A stretch of DNA of 64,000 nucleotides from NCBI GenBank assembly GCA_963771985.1, contig CAVYVO010000010.1, positions 310,001 to 374,000 on the forward strand, in the 5' to 3' direction. Source of the DNA: Trebonia sp963771985 (GTDB lineage Bacteria > Actinomycetota > Actinomycetes > Streptosporangiales > Streptosporangiaceae). Under the pieces are notes generated by a model. That model searched no databases, was not told the DNA's origin, and saw nothing but the letters and a program-made list of their open reading frames with translations. Both the position numbers and the translations under genes were made by a program. Below, piece by piece: positions 8,171 to 16,642 of the stretch; positions within the stretch are counted from its first letter, which is position 1; the number at the start of each line of letters is the position of its first letter.

Positions 8171-9802
8171 TTGTTGCCCGGCCAGTTTGCCATGCCCCTT
8201 GACCTGCCGTCCATCGATTCCGCGTCTCCTGAAGCCCTTATCCCGGACAAGGCGGCGGCCCGTGTCGCGGCCGGCCCGGGATTCTGGGCGGACTGGCTGT
8301 CGGAGCTGAGCCGGGAGGGCCTGCTGGAGGCCCTGCTCGCCGAGGACGTGATCGCGCGGGCGCTGCGGGAGGCCCCGGGCCGTCACCGGTACCACTCCGC
8401 GCTGGATGCGAAGATGACCCTCATCTGCGTCCTGGTGGCCTGCCTGTTCCCGGAGAAGGGCTATGACCAGGTGCTGGCGAAGGCGTTCGGCCTGCCGGGC
8501 CTGCGGTTCCGGCCCGGGGAGGTCCCGTCCGGCAGCGCCCTGTCCCAGGCGAGGGAGCGGCTCGGCGAACTGGCCGCCCGCCGGGTCTTCGAGCTCGGCG
8601 CCGAGCGCGGCGACGCGGATCTCGGTCTCACGGCGCTGTGGAAGGGCCTGGAGGTCACCGCGCTGGACGGCACCACGATGGAACTGGCCCGTAACGCGGC
8701 GCTGGCCTGCGAGTTCGGGTCCTCGTCGGAGGCCGGCCTGCCGCTGCTGCGGGTCGTCGCGCACGTCCGCACCGCCAGCCGCCGCTGGATCGGGGCGGAA
8801 ATCGGCTCCTATCACGACGGGGAGAACGACCTGGCCGACAAGCTGGAAGGATCTTTCCGGCCCGGCATGCTGAACCTCGCCGACCGGGGCTTCTTCTCCA
8901 TGGACCGGTTCTGCCGGTTCTCCGCGGCCGGCGCTGACCTGGCCTGGCGCGTCAAGAACAGCGCGAAGAGCATCCCCGCCAGGACCCTCGAAGTCCTGCC
9001 CGACGGCTCTGAGCTGGTCGTCCTGCACGAGTCCGACGGGATGCTCGCCCGGCGGCGCCGCGAGTCCCGCAACCACGCCGCCCCTCGGCACCCGGACACT
9101 ATCGCTCGCCTGGTCACCTTCCTCGTCATGACCGAGACCCGCGGCGGGAAGCGGAAGGCGTCCCGGATCCGGGTCATCACCACGCTGCTGGACCACGAGG
9201 ACTATCCCGCCCGCGACATCGCCTCGCTCTATGCTGAGAGATGGCAAATCGAAATCGCGTTCTTGCACCTGAAGAAGACCGTCCGCGGCTCCCGGCGGCC
9301 GCTGCGCGGCCAGTCTCCCGAACTCGCCCGCCAGGAAGCCTGGATCCTGCTGCTGGTCCACAACATGGTCGCGACGGCCGCAGCCCGCGCCGCCGCCGCG
9401 GCCGGCACCGACCCGAAGCTGATCCCGTTCACCCCCGTGCTCGCCCTCATCCGCGAGCACGTCGCCGCCGATGCCTGCTGCCCGCACTGCGGGCGCCGCC
9501 CCGCCAGCACGGAAGACCAGCTCAGCAGCCTGATTGCCGAGATCATCGCCCTGCCCCGCCACCGGCCCGGACGCCAGCGGACATCCGGGAGGACCGCCGC
9601 CGAACGCCGTGACGGCCATACCGAGGACGTCACTTACATGATCACCATCGAAAAATCGAATCTCCCAGAATGGGACACAACCCTCAATACATATCGGGGC
9701 TTCGCCCCACCCCGACGAGGCATGCGCTGGGGGCTAATGTCTGCGCATGGGCGGGCTGTAGGTGGGGGCTCCGGCCGGGGCCCAGGGCAGTTCACAATGT
9801 GA
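8171..9802 (+). CDS. IS4-family DDE transposase
   Basis: A DDE transposase with an RNase H-like core that cuts and rejoins the ends of the element. The acidic residues are visible in ALDGTTME, NLADRGFFS and the C-terminal YAERWQIEIAF signature typical of IS4. A cysteine-rich segment near residue 436 (CCPHCGRRP) may bind zinc. The TTG at 8171 has a short-spaced GGAG; an ATG at 8192 (MPLDLPS) is an alternative. The last ~40 residues, after about 9690, look non-native and may result from fusion to invading sequence. It lies within the 15-bp inverted repeats at 8001 and 11600. Confidence 0.9.
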   Translation: MLPGQFAMPLDLPSIDSASPEALIPDKAAARVAAGPGFWADWLSELSREGLLEALLAEDVIARALREAPGRHRYHSALDAKMTLICVLVACLFPEKGYDQVLAKAFGLPGLRFRPGEVPSGSALSQARERLGELAARRVFELGAERGDADLGLTALWKGLEVTALDGTTMELARNAALACEFGSSSEAGLPLLRVVAHVRTASRRWIGAEIGSYHDGENDLADKLEGSFRPGMLNLADRGFFSMDRFCRFSAAGADLAWRVKNSAKSIPARTLEVLPDGSELVVLHESDGMLARRRRESRNHAAPRHPDTIARLVTFLVMTETRGGKRKASRIRVITTLLDHEDYPARDIASLYAERWQIEIAFLHLKKTVRGSRRPLRGQSPELARQEAWILLLVHNMVATAAARAAAAAGTDPKLIPFTPVLALIREHVAADACCPHCGRRPASTEDQLSSLIAEIIALPRHRPGRQRTSGRTAAERRDGHTEDVTYMITIEKSNLPEWDTTLNTYRGFAPPRRGMRWGLMSAHGRAVGGGSGRGPGQFTM

Positions 9803-9868
9803 CTGTTCATTTGCCGCTTGCAGCGGTCGGTGGCCGTTGCCGGCCGAGCCTCCAGCCGGAGCCCTATC

Positions 9869-11537
9869 ATGACGCTACCGCGTACTGTCGCCGAGGTCCT
9901 GTCCGGTCACGTGACGCTGGAGGTCCGCTGCACCGACCGGGTGCTGCTGACGTTCCGGCAGCCGCGGCTGCAGTACGGACAGGGGATCCACGGGTTCTTC
10001 TGCCATCACCGCGGCAACCAGTTCGCCTCCTCGGCGCTGATGATGCCGATGACCGAGCACTTTGCCGCCGACATCCGCCATTACATCGACACGCGCCTGG
10101 CTGGACCTGGTCCGGTTCGCGAAGGGGCAGAGCAAGGACCAGGTCGCCAGGGAGTACCTGGCGGGGAAGTCCGGTGGCGACCAGATCCTTTTCGCGGGCG
10201 TCGCGCAGGAGAAGGCCCGGATCTGGCGGACTTCCCAGCGCCGGGATCCGGTGACCGGCAAGCGCTACCCGTGGCTGTACCAGGACCAGGCGATGGTGAA
10301 CCACTGGTATTTCTATGGCTTCGACGCCGGCTTCGGTCCCTTTTACATAAAGTTCTGCGGCTATTTCCCGTACACCGGGCAGATCTACTTCAACGGCCAC
10401 GAGTACGCCAAGCAGCAGTGCCTCAAGGAAGGCATCGCGTTCACGGCCCTGGACAACGCGTTCGGCTCGGCCGGCGACGCCGAAGCGGTCCAGCGGATCT
10501 GCGACGGGCTGACCGATCAGAAGATCTACCGGTTCGCCGGCAAGTGGCTGGCCCGGCTGCCGCAGCCGTTCACCCGCGAGGACGAGCAGGCCGATTACCG
10601 CTGGCAGCTGTCGGTCCAGCAGATCGAGTTCTCCACCACCATGGCCTTGGACCGCCCCCTGAACGGCCGCATCTTCTTCGAGCAGCTCATCCGCGACAAC
10701 CTGGACATCGGCCGCCCGGACAAGGTGAACCTCGTCTTCGGCCGGACGATCCGCACGAGGGGCAAGTTCCAGACTCCGGGGACGTTCCGGACCCAGGTCA
10801 TCACGAACGGCACCTGCCCCTACCTCTATCTCTTTTACAAGAAGACCCAGGTCAAGCAGTACCTGAAAGAGGGGAGGGCGATCCGCACAGAGACGACCCT
10901 GAACCAGCCCCGCGACCTCGGCATCGGCAAAGAGCTGACTAACCTCGCCGCCATGGCGAAGGCAGGCTACGCCGCCAACCGGCGCCTCCTGGACGCCGAA
11001 CGGATCAGCCACGACCCCGCCGCCGGGACCGCCGCCCTCGAGACACTGACTAGCCCCGTGATCAGCAGCACCTGCACCCGCGTGCCCGGGATGCGCTTCC
11101 CCGATCCACGCGTCCAGGCGCTCCTCGGGGCCTGCTGCGCGCTCGCGCTCCGGCCCGCCGGCTTCACCAGCCGCGACCTGCGGCACCTCCTCGCCCCCCA
11201 GCTGGGAAGAAACCCCGGGGACATGTCCGGCGGCCAGATCAGCTACGACCTGCGCCGGCTCCGCGCCCACCAGATCATCGAGCGCATCCCGCACAGCCGC
11301 AGCTACCAGCTCACCGCCGGCGGGCTGTCCACTGCCCTGTTCTTCACCCGGCTGATCAGGCGCGTCATCATCCCCGCACTCACCGAGATCAACACCGCCA
11401 GCCCGCCGCCCGGCAGCCCGCTCCGCCAGGCCGACCGCGCCTACACGCAAGCCGTCGCCGACCTCGCCGCACAGGCCTCACTCGGCATCCAGACACGAGG
11501 AGTAACCAAGACCCAGTCACACCCGCGCCAGTCGTAA
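9869..11537 (+). pseudogene. conserved unknown passenger gene, frameshifted near codon 75
   Basis: The first 75 codons (MTLPRTVAEVLSGHVTLEV onward) read in one frame and the remaining ~480 in the next frame from about 10,090. At the switch the text passes from RHYIDT to DLVRFAKGQSKDQVA. The body has family-like conserved blocks: YPWLYQDQAMVNHWYFYGF, FNGHEYAKQQ, RDNLDIGRP and EGRAIRTETTLN. I recall a widespread uncharacterised, multi-copy family of this type in soil bacteria, but know no function. The C-terminus (RDLRHLLAP, LTAGG) resembles a winged-helix segment. A one-base indel or a sequencing error explains the break; programmed shifting is possible but nothing shows it. Confidence 0.6.
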
Positions 11538-11610
11538 CACGCAACCCAAGTTGACTCGACCGGTGAAATCCCCGCGGGGAAAGATAACTTAAGGGCAGTG
11601 GGGACGGCTC

Positions 11611-11882
11611 TGGCTCATATAACTGGAAGGTAACGGTCCGATCGTGCGCTAGCGGCCGTCCGGTGTCCTGCTCCTCGTCGGTTCTCGATAACGTGAAGGA
11701 TGTTACGGCCTATAGGTCGAAGGATCTTCCTCGTTAGTTCGATCTTGGCGCGTTCATAAGGAAAATACGGCGGGCGGGCGGCGTCAGGGCTCCCGTTATC
11801 ATCCAGGAATGTGCGACAGAGTAATCCGTGCTGGCTGCCCGCGCCGTACGGCGTGAAAATGGCAGGGGTACCGCTCGTGACG
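11611..11882. other. non-coding remnant between two insertion elements
   Basis: This stretch is the continuation of the pre-insertion sequence that ends at 8000. No open frame with a ribosome-binding site is visible. It was probably part of the region between the small Pro-rich gene and the MarR gene before the insertions. Confidence 0.45.
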
Positions 11883-12058
11883 CCTATTTTTGCTTGGCCC
11901 GGCTGAGTCCGTGACAGAGTTCGGCGCCGGGACCGGGATCTTCAAGGGCCGTTCAGTGTTGCTTCGAGCACGCGGGTCAGCCTTGTCCGCTAGCCCTCCG
12001 GCCCCCGGGCGGTACCCGCCCTGAGGGGCATCCGCCTGAAGCGGGAGGGAGGGACGCA
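11883..12058 (+). ncRNA. candidate bridge-RNA region of the IS110 element
   Basis: The ~176 bases between the presumed left end and the transposase start are GC-rich and can form hairpins, for example GGGCGG-TA-CCCGCCC near 12016-12030. In the IS110 group this left non-coding end encodes the bridge RNA that guides recombination. No loop complementarity was worked out, so the call rests on position and structure only. Confidence 0.35.
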
Positions 12059-13375
12059 GTGGAAGAGGTAACTGACGAGCCGCTGTATCGGGACAGGGTA
12101 TGTGGCATCGACATCGGCAAGGCCGGGATAGCGGCCACGATCCGGGTGGCGTCGGATAGGAACCCGTTGCGCCGGATGCAGGAGACCCGCGCGTTCGGCA
12201 CCACGAAGCGGCAGGTGCTGGCGCTGGCGGACTGGCTGCGGTCCTGGCAGGTGCCCGCAGTGGTGATGGAGGCCACCGGGGACTACTGGAAGCCGGTGCT
12301 CTGCCGGCTGGAGGCCGAGGGCTTCGAGTGCGTGCTGGCCGACGCCCGCCAGGTCAAGAACCTGCCCGGCCTGCCCAAGCGGGACACCTCCGACTCCCAG
12401 TGGCTGGCGCAGAACTTCGAGCGCGGCGCGGTCCGGTCCTGCTTCGTGGCCACCCCGGAGTTCCGGGTGATCCGGCTGCACACCCGCTACCGCCGTGACC
12501 TGACCGAGGAGCGGACCCGGGAGAAGCAGCGCGTGGAGAAGCTCCTGGAATCGGCGGGGATCAAGCTGTCCGGCGTGCTGGCGGACCTGCACGGCGTGTC
12601 CGGGCGCGACATCATGGACCACCTCATCGCCGGCGAGCGCGGCCCCCGGGCACTGGCGCAGCTGGCCCGCCGCCGCGCCCGCGCGAAGATCCCCCGGCTG
12701 GAGGAGGCCCTGGAAGGAACCGAGTTCTTCACCGCGCAGCACGCCGCCCTGCTGAAGGCCATGCTGCGCCGCATCGACGCCCAGGACTCCGACATCGCCA
12801 GGCTCAGCGCCGTCATCGAGGAACTGCTCGCCCCGTGGGAAGAGCAGCTGCAGCAGGCCGAGTCGATGCCCGGCTGGCAGCGCCGCGCCGCACAGGACGT
12901 CCTCGCGGAGACCGGGCCCGACATGACCAGGTTCGCCACCCCGGGCCACCTGGTCTCCTGGGCCGGGCGTGCCCCGCTGGACCACCAGTCCGGCCAGCGC
13001 AAGGGCCGGGGCAAGCGCAAGAAAGGCAACCGCTACATCGGCGCGGTCACCGGCGAGACCTCCGTGTCGGCCGGCCGCACCCAGACCCGGGAAGGAGCAC
13101 GCTACCGGCGGCTGACCCGCCGGATCGGCAAGGACAAGGCCCAGGTCGCCGTCAGCAACACCCAGCTGAGGGTCTACCACAAGCTCCTGTCCAGCCCCGG
13201 CGCCCGCTACCAGGACCTCGGTGCCGGCTACTACGAGAAGCAAGCCCAGGCCAGGCGCAAGACCCGGTACCACCTGGCCGAGCTCGACGCCCTCGGCTAC
13301 GACGTCATCATCACCCCCAGGCCCGGCCCGGACACCGGCGACGCCCCAGGAGGCGGGCAGACCGCGGCTGCCTGA
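12059..13375 (+). CDS. IS110-family DEDD transposase
   Basis: A 438-residue IS110 recombinase. The N-terminal DEDD nuclease-like domain shows GIDIGKAG, VMEATGDYW and ADARQVKNLPG. A coiled middle follows, then the C-terminal Transposase_20 domain (AETGPDMTRFATPGHLVSWAG) that carries the serine nucleophile region. The GTG start follows a purine-rich GGGAGGGAGGG stretch. The C-terminal tail (PGPDTGDAPGGGQ) is low complexity. A 13-bp hairpin follows the stop. The protein appears full length, with no sign of a frameshift, so the element may be active. Confidence 0.92.
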   Translation: MEEVTDEPLYRDRVCGIDIGKAGIAATIRVASDRNPLRRMQETRAFGTTKRQVLALADWLRSWQVPAVVMEATGDYWKPVLCRLEAEGFECVLADARQVKNLPGLPKRDTSDSQWLAQNFERGAVRSCFVATPEFRVIRLHTRYRRDLTEERTREKQRVEKLLESAGIKLSGVLADLHGVSGRDIMDHLIAGERGPRALAQLARRRARAKIPRLEEALEGTEFFTAQHAALLKAMLRRIDAQDSDIARLSAVIEELLAPWEEQLQQAESMPGWQRRAAQDVLAETGPDMTRFATPGHLVSWAGRAPLDHQSGQRKGRGKRKKGNRYIGAVTGETSVSAGRTQTREGARYRRLTRRIGKDKAQVAVSNTQLRVYHKLLSSPGARYQDLGAGYYEKQAQARRKTRYHLAELDALGYDVIITPRPGPDTGDAPGGGQTAAA

Positions 13376-13393
13376 CCAGCCCACCCGCCCGAA

Positions 13394-13429
13394 GCAGCCG
13401 ACGGCGGATCGACCGTCGCCGTCGGCTGC
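13394..13429 (+). terminator. perfect 13-bp hairpin after the IS110 gene
   Basis: GCAGCCGACGGCG at 13394-13406 pairs exactly with 13417-13429 around a ten-base loop, 18 bp after the transposase stop. There is no T-run. It probably terminates the transposase transcript. Confidence 0.65.
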
Positions 13430-13581
13430 TGCCGCCTGCCTGGCTAAGCACCTATTTTCGGGTCAGCCCCCGGGACGCGCAGGATCTTTCACGATAATCC
13501 CGGTGCCCGGCTCATCCCCGCCGCGGGCGGCCGCCGGCCGGCAGATGGGCGCGCAAGCGCGGGAACCGGGTCCAAGCTGGG

Positions 13582-13995
13582 TCAGGGCTCGTCGGCCGCC
13601 AGGTGGTCCAGGAGCGGGACGAGGCGGCGCAGCTCGTCAAGGTGCGCGGAGGAGAGCTGGCCGAGGCGCTCCTCGGCGCCGGGGGTGAGGCGGACGCGGA
13701 TCACCCGGCCGTCGCCCCCGTCGGGGGAGCGCTCCACCAGGCCGGCGGCCTCGGCCCGGTCGATGAGCTCGACCGCGCTGTGATGGCGCAGCAGCAGGTA
13801 ACCCGCTATATCGCCCACGGTCGGCGGCTGGCCACCTGGGTGGCCTTTGACCGCCAGCAGCAGCTGGTGCTGCGCGGGCGTGAGGTCGGCCTCGCGCGCC
13901 CGTTTCTCGCTCCAGCTGAGGAACTTCCGCAGGGTGGTCCGGAACGCGAGCAGATTCTCGTAATCCGCGGTGGTCAGCGGCCGGTCGTCAGTCAC
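13582..13995 (-). CDS. MarR-family transcriptional regulator
   Basis: A 137-residue winged-helix regulator. The MarR signature is seen in LTPAQHQLLLAVKGH, the recognition-helix region YLLLRHHSAVELIDRAEAAGLV, and the wing RSPDGGDGRVIRVRLT. The start is a GTG. It lies 27 bp downstream of the DUF3040-like gene on the same strand, probably in one operon. The palindrome at 14261-14287 upstream of the pair suggests autoregulation. The same core at 7474-7498 may be a second target. The ligand is unknown. Confidence 0.88.
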   Translation of the reverse strand: MTDDRPLTTADYENLLAFRTTLRKFLSWSEKRAREADLTPAQHQLLLAVKGHPGGQPPTVGDIAGYLLLRHHSAVELIDRAEAAGLVERSPDGGDGRVIRVRLTPGAEERLGQLSSAHLDELRRLVPLLDHLAADEP

Positions 13996-14022
13996 GGCCT
14001 GGGTCCCGCACCGGAATCGGGG

Positions 14023-14229
14023 TCAGAACATGATGAACGGAAAATACGGGGAGCCGCGCCGGGCGTTCCTAGCCCGCCGACGGCGCGCTTTGCCGTTCTC
14101 GGGATGCTGTCCTCCGCTGGGCACATCAGTATTCTCGCTCAGCATAGCCGCGAGCAGCGGGTTTTCACGGCGAAGCTCCGCCCCGATCCGTCGGAGCGCC
14201 CGCCGGTCCGCTCGTCCCATACGCATCAT
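14023..14229 (-). CDS. small DUF3040-like protein, 68 aa
   Basis: The N-terminus ADRRALRRIGAELRRENPLLAAML follows the pattern of DUF3040 proteins (a charged helix with E-x-L and ENP-LAA). The usual pair of transmembrane helices is missing, and the rest is basic (KARRRRARNARRG). AGAGAAG precedes the tandem ATG codons. It is the first gene after the palindrome at 14261-14287 and precedes the MarR gene. It may be a shortened DUF3040 protein or a DNA-associated basic peptide. Confidence 0.5.
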   Translation of the reverse strand: MMRMGRADRRALRRIGAELRRENPLLAAMLSENTDVPSGGQHPENGKARRRRARNARRGSPYFPFIMF

Positions 14230-14435
14230 ACGCTTCTCTCGCGACGCTTGTGTAAGCCGGATAATATATCGTGTAACGATATTAACTCGCGAGTGGGCGG
14301 GCTGTGAATACGGGACATGGCTTGGGTGCGGGCGGCCTGCTCGTAAAGGGCGCTACACCGCCGAACTCGCCGGGCCCGCGCCGAGGGCTGGCCTGAGCAA
14401 GGTGCGCGCGCTAGCCGCAGCGGGGCCGGTGACGC
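14230..14435. other. promoter region and non-coding stretch
   Basis: It holds the palindromic operator at 14261-14287 ahead of the leftward MarR unit. Beyond it, towards the transposon edge at 14436, no gene is seen. Confidence 0.45.
14261..14287. promoter_or_regulatory. palindromic operator (site B) of the DUF3040-like/MarR unit
   Basis: The core ATATCGT-GTA-ACGATAT (14266-14282) is a perfect 7-3-7 dyad with AT-rich flanks. It lies 36 bp upstream of the DUF3040-like start, in promoter position. Arms and spacing are the same as site A at 7474-7498, while the centre bases differ. Binding by the local MarR protein is inferred. Confidence 0.65.
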
Positions 14436-14471
14436 GAAAATAGGCCTCACTGAAACGTGAAGACCTCTGCG
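14436..14471 (+). repeat. 36-bp direct repeat, left copy
   Basis: Identical to 18309-18344. The last part, TGAAACGTGAAGACCTC, also pairs as an inverted repeat with the following GAGGTTTTCACGTTTA (one mismatch). The left edge therefore looks like an element end abutting another end of the same family. Confidence 0.8.
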
Positions 14472-14568
14472 AGAGGTTTTCACGTTTAGGGCTGACCTGG
14501 GGAAACAGTGCCTGCGTGGAGGCGCGCCCACAGGTTAAGCGGGCTCAGCCCACGTTATCTGGAGGCTG

Positions 14569-14976
14569 CTATTCCGGTTTCCGGGGCTGCCGGGCCGTGC
14601 CGGCGTCCGGGCGGTCTGGCTGCCGCTTCCAGCGGGGGTCGTTCTCGGCGATGGCGAGGCTGAGTTCCTCGAGCTCGGCGATGAGCTCGCGGAGCCGCTT
14701 GTGGTTGTCGAACCATGGGCCGTAGCCGGCGAGCTGCTCGTCGGACAGGATGCGGGTGGCGGTCTTGCCGTTTTTCTTGCGGGTCCACTGGTGGTAGGGG
14801 CCATGGCGCTGCGGGGGGCTGGCGTGGCAGTGGCAGCCGGGGTAGCCGCAGCGGGTGAGCCGGTCGGCGACGGTGCCGGGCAGCGCGAAGGGCAGGCCGG
14901 CGAGGCGGGTGGTGATCTCGGCGGCGATGGCTGCGGCGCGGGCCTGCCGGGCCGGGGTGGGCGGCACGTTCTCCAT
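14569..14976 (-). CDS. DUF6788-type protein
   Basis: A 135-residue protein with a small cysteine/histidine motif (RCGYPGCHCHASPPQRHGPYHQWT) followed by a helical, charged C-terminal half. This pattern is that of the DUF6788 family, often found beside transposases and recombinases in actinomycetes. The pairs of Cys and His may bind zinc. It is transcribed divergently from the recombinase-like gene, with 50 bp between starts, a usual arrangement of a mobile-element accessory gene. Its biochemical role is unknown. Confidence 0.65.
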   Translation of the reverse strand: MENVPPTPARQARAAAIAAEITTRLAGLPFALPGTVADRLTRCGYPGCHCHASPPQRHGPYHQWTRKKNGKTATRILSDEQLAGYGPWFDNHKRLRELIAELEELSLAIAENDPRWKRQPDRPDAGTARQPRKPE

Positions 14977-15026
14977 TGTCGCAGCCGGGGTTCCGTGCCG
15001 GGTATTCCAGTGAGTATAAGTGTTGC

Positions 15027-16610
15027 ATGGGCACGGTGGCGGGTGCTGAGGCTGCCGCCTGTATCGGGCGGTGGCGGCCGTCGTCGGTGTCGCCGCCGGC
15101 GGCGGCGTTCGCCCGGGGCGTGATAAGACAGGTCGCTCCGGAGGGGCGGGAGCGGGCGAAGAACCTGCTGTGGGCGGCCGGGAAGCTCGCTGACTGGGCG
15201 ATCCCGCTGGGCCTGGCGGCGGTGCCGGAGGTGCTGCTGCACCCGTCGTCAGCCGGGCGGTTCGCCCGGTGCGCGCCGGGGCTGTCGGGGGTCGCGCGGC
15301 GGACGCTGCGCACGAACCTGCGGTTCATCGGCCGGCGTGTCGTCCCGCAGTTCTATCCGGCTGATCTGCCGCTGCCGCGGGAGCGGGCCAAGAAGCCGTA
15401 CAGCCCGGCGCAGATCGCCGGGTTCCTCGCGCTGGCCGGCGCCCAGCCGACGGCGGAGCGGCGGATGCGGGCGGCCGGGCTGGTCTGCCTGGGCGCCGGC
15501 GCCGGGCTGATCCGCGGTGACCTGCGTGATGCGCGCGGCAGCGACGTGATCGCCCGCTCCGGCGGCGTCATCGTGTTGCGCGTTCTTGGCGGGTCGTCTT
15601 TCTGTGGCATGACGTTGCGCCAGACGCTCGACCGATGGCTTTTGCAACACGCCTCGGCTGGTGTGGTGCTCGTTGTCGCTGCTGATCAGAGGCTTAGCCC
15701 GTGGGAACCTGCCACGTGTGCAACACCTTTCGCGGCGGCGGCGAGTTATTGATCATGGCTCTACCAGGACGATTCGCGAAGACGTCCCATTTGTGCCGTC
15801 TTGACCCCGAGAGAATGCGCGACATTCACGATGAGCATGGCGGCGTCATTCACGATGAGCGTCCGGAAACGGGCATTTCGGGCGCGCAGGAGTGCGGTGA
15901 TGCTCACGGTGTCGCCGGGATGTTCATGGTGGCGGTGCTGTGCGGGGTGGATGCCGCCGGGTGCCCATGATGAGTGTCGCGGGCCGGTTCCGGGCACGAG
16001 GATGCCCGGGACGGGGCTGCGGGATCAGCTTCCGGGCGCTGGCGCGAGGGCGGCGGCAAGGCCGAACCGGCCGATCAGCGCGTCCATGTCCGAGTCCGCC
16101 CGGCCGTGCCGGGTGACCGCGGCGAGCGCGCACGCGATGACGAGGGCCAGCGCGTCGCCCAGCGGCGATCCTGCCGGGCCCGGCGGGGAGGGATCACGGC
16201 CCTCCGGGGTCTCGATGACGGCGACGAGACGGCCGAATTCAGCCGTCGCTTCGGCCAGCATCTGGCCCGCCCGCGCCCGGAGGCGGCGCAGCCAGCCCCG
16301 CACGGTGCGGCCGGGACGCCCAGTTCCGCGCCGAGCCGGACAGCGCGGCGTGCAGCGCCGATCCGGCGGCCGCCGCGCGATCACCCCCAGCCCGCTGATC
16401 ACCGCGCTGGACGGCGGGACGGGCCTGCCCCGGCTGGATACGTCCCGGCTACGCGCGACCTGGCTGGCCGGCTGCGCGCAGCTGCCGGGCCTGGCCACGT
16501 TCATGCACGCGGCCGGGATCGGCTGCTCTCAGCGCCTCGGCGACCTGGTCGCCGGCCGGAGCTGGCCGGGGAGGACCCGCGCTTACATGCTCAGAAAGAA
16601 TGGCGCCTAA
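15027..16610 (+). pseudogene. tyrosine-recombinase-like gene, interrupted
   Basis: The N-terminal ~200 codons read MGTVAGAEAAACIGRW to LVCLGAGAGLIRGDLRDARGSDV, with the core-binding and early catalytic layout of a tyrosine recombinase (a GxGLRPxDL-like box, here GAGLIRGDL). The frame then degenerates after about 15,640. The C-terminal part (TSRLRATWLAG through SQRLGDLVAG) reappears in another frame at about 16,415-16,610. Between them sit ~750 bases of foreign sequence, including a DUF6431 fragment on the other strand. The gene cannot make a full protein. The family relation is inferred from pattern, not from a search. Confidence 0.55.
16025..16395 (-). pseudogene. C-terminal fragment of a DUF6431-type gene
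   Basis: The segment GRPGRTVRGWLRRL followed by an Ala/Pro-rich domain with GSPLGDALALVIA matches the DUF6431 gene at 61656-62272 (TVRGWLRSL and GSPLADAVAAI). The N-terminal zinc-ribbon half is missing, and a frame change falls near 16,325. It is a remnant inserted into the recombinase-like gene. Confidence 0.5.
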
Positions 16611-16642
16611 CAGGCGGTGCGGCTGCTCGGAGGCGGGCGGCG

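Larger units (their letters stand above)
8001..11600 (+). mobile_element. 3.6-kb IS4-type element with passenger gene
   Basis: The ends are perfect 15-bp inverted repeats, CACTGCCCTTAAGTT at 8001-8015 and its complement at 11586-11600. The 10-bp sequence GGGACGGCTC flanks both sides (7991-8000 and 11601-11610) and is a target duplication of the size made by IS4-family transposition. Inside are an IS4-type transposase (8171-9802) and an unrelated ~550-codon gene (9869-11537), which makes the element about twice the length of a simple IS4 copy. It either carries a passenger or was itself invaded near its right end before or after insertion. Confidence 0.88.
11883..13450 (+). mobile_element. IS110-family element (approximate ends)
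   Basis: The octamer CCTATTTT occurs at 11883-11890 and again at 13451-13458 around the IS110 transposase gene. IS110 elements lack long inverted repeats and leave a short repeated core at the junctions, so this repeat is a plausible boundary. The interval gives a 1568-bp element, a normal size. Exact ends are uncertain. Confidence 0.5.

Noticed and set aside
8159..9619. Long open frame opposite the IS4 transposase
   Set aside because: Mirror of the transposase gene with Gly/Ala/Arg-rich filler and no domain.
9867..11450. 527-codon minus-strand frame opposite the passenger gene
   Set aside because: Shadow of the conserved plus-strand gene, which has recognisable conserved blocks.
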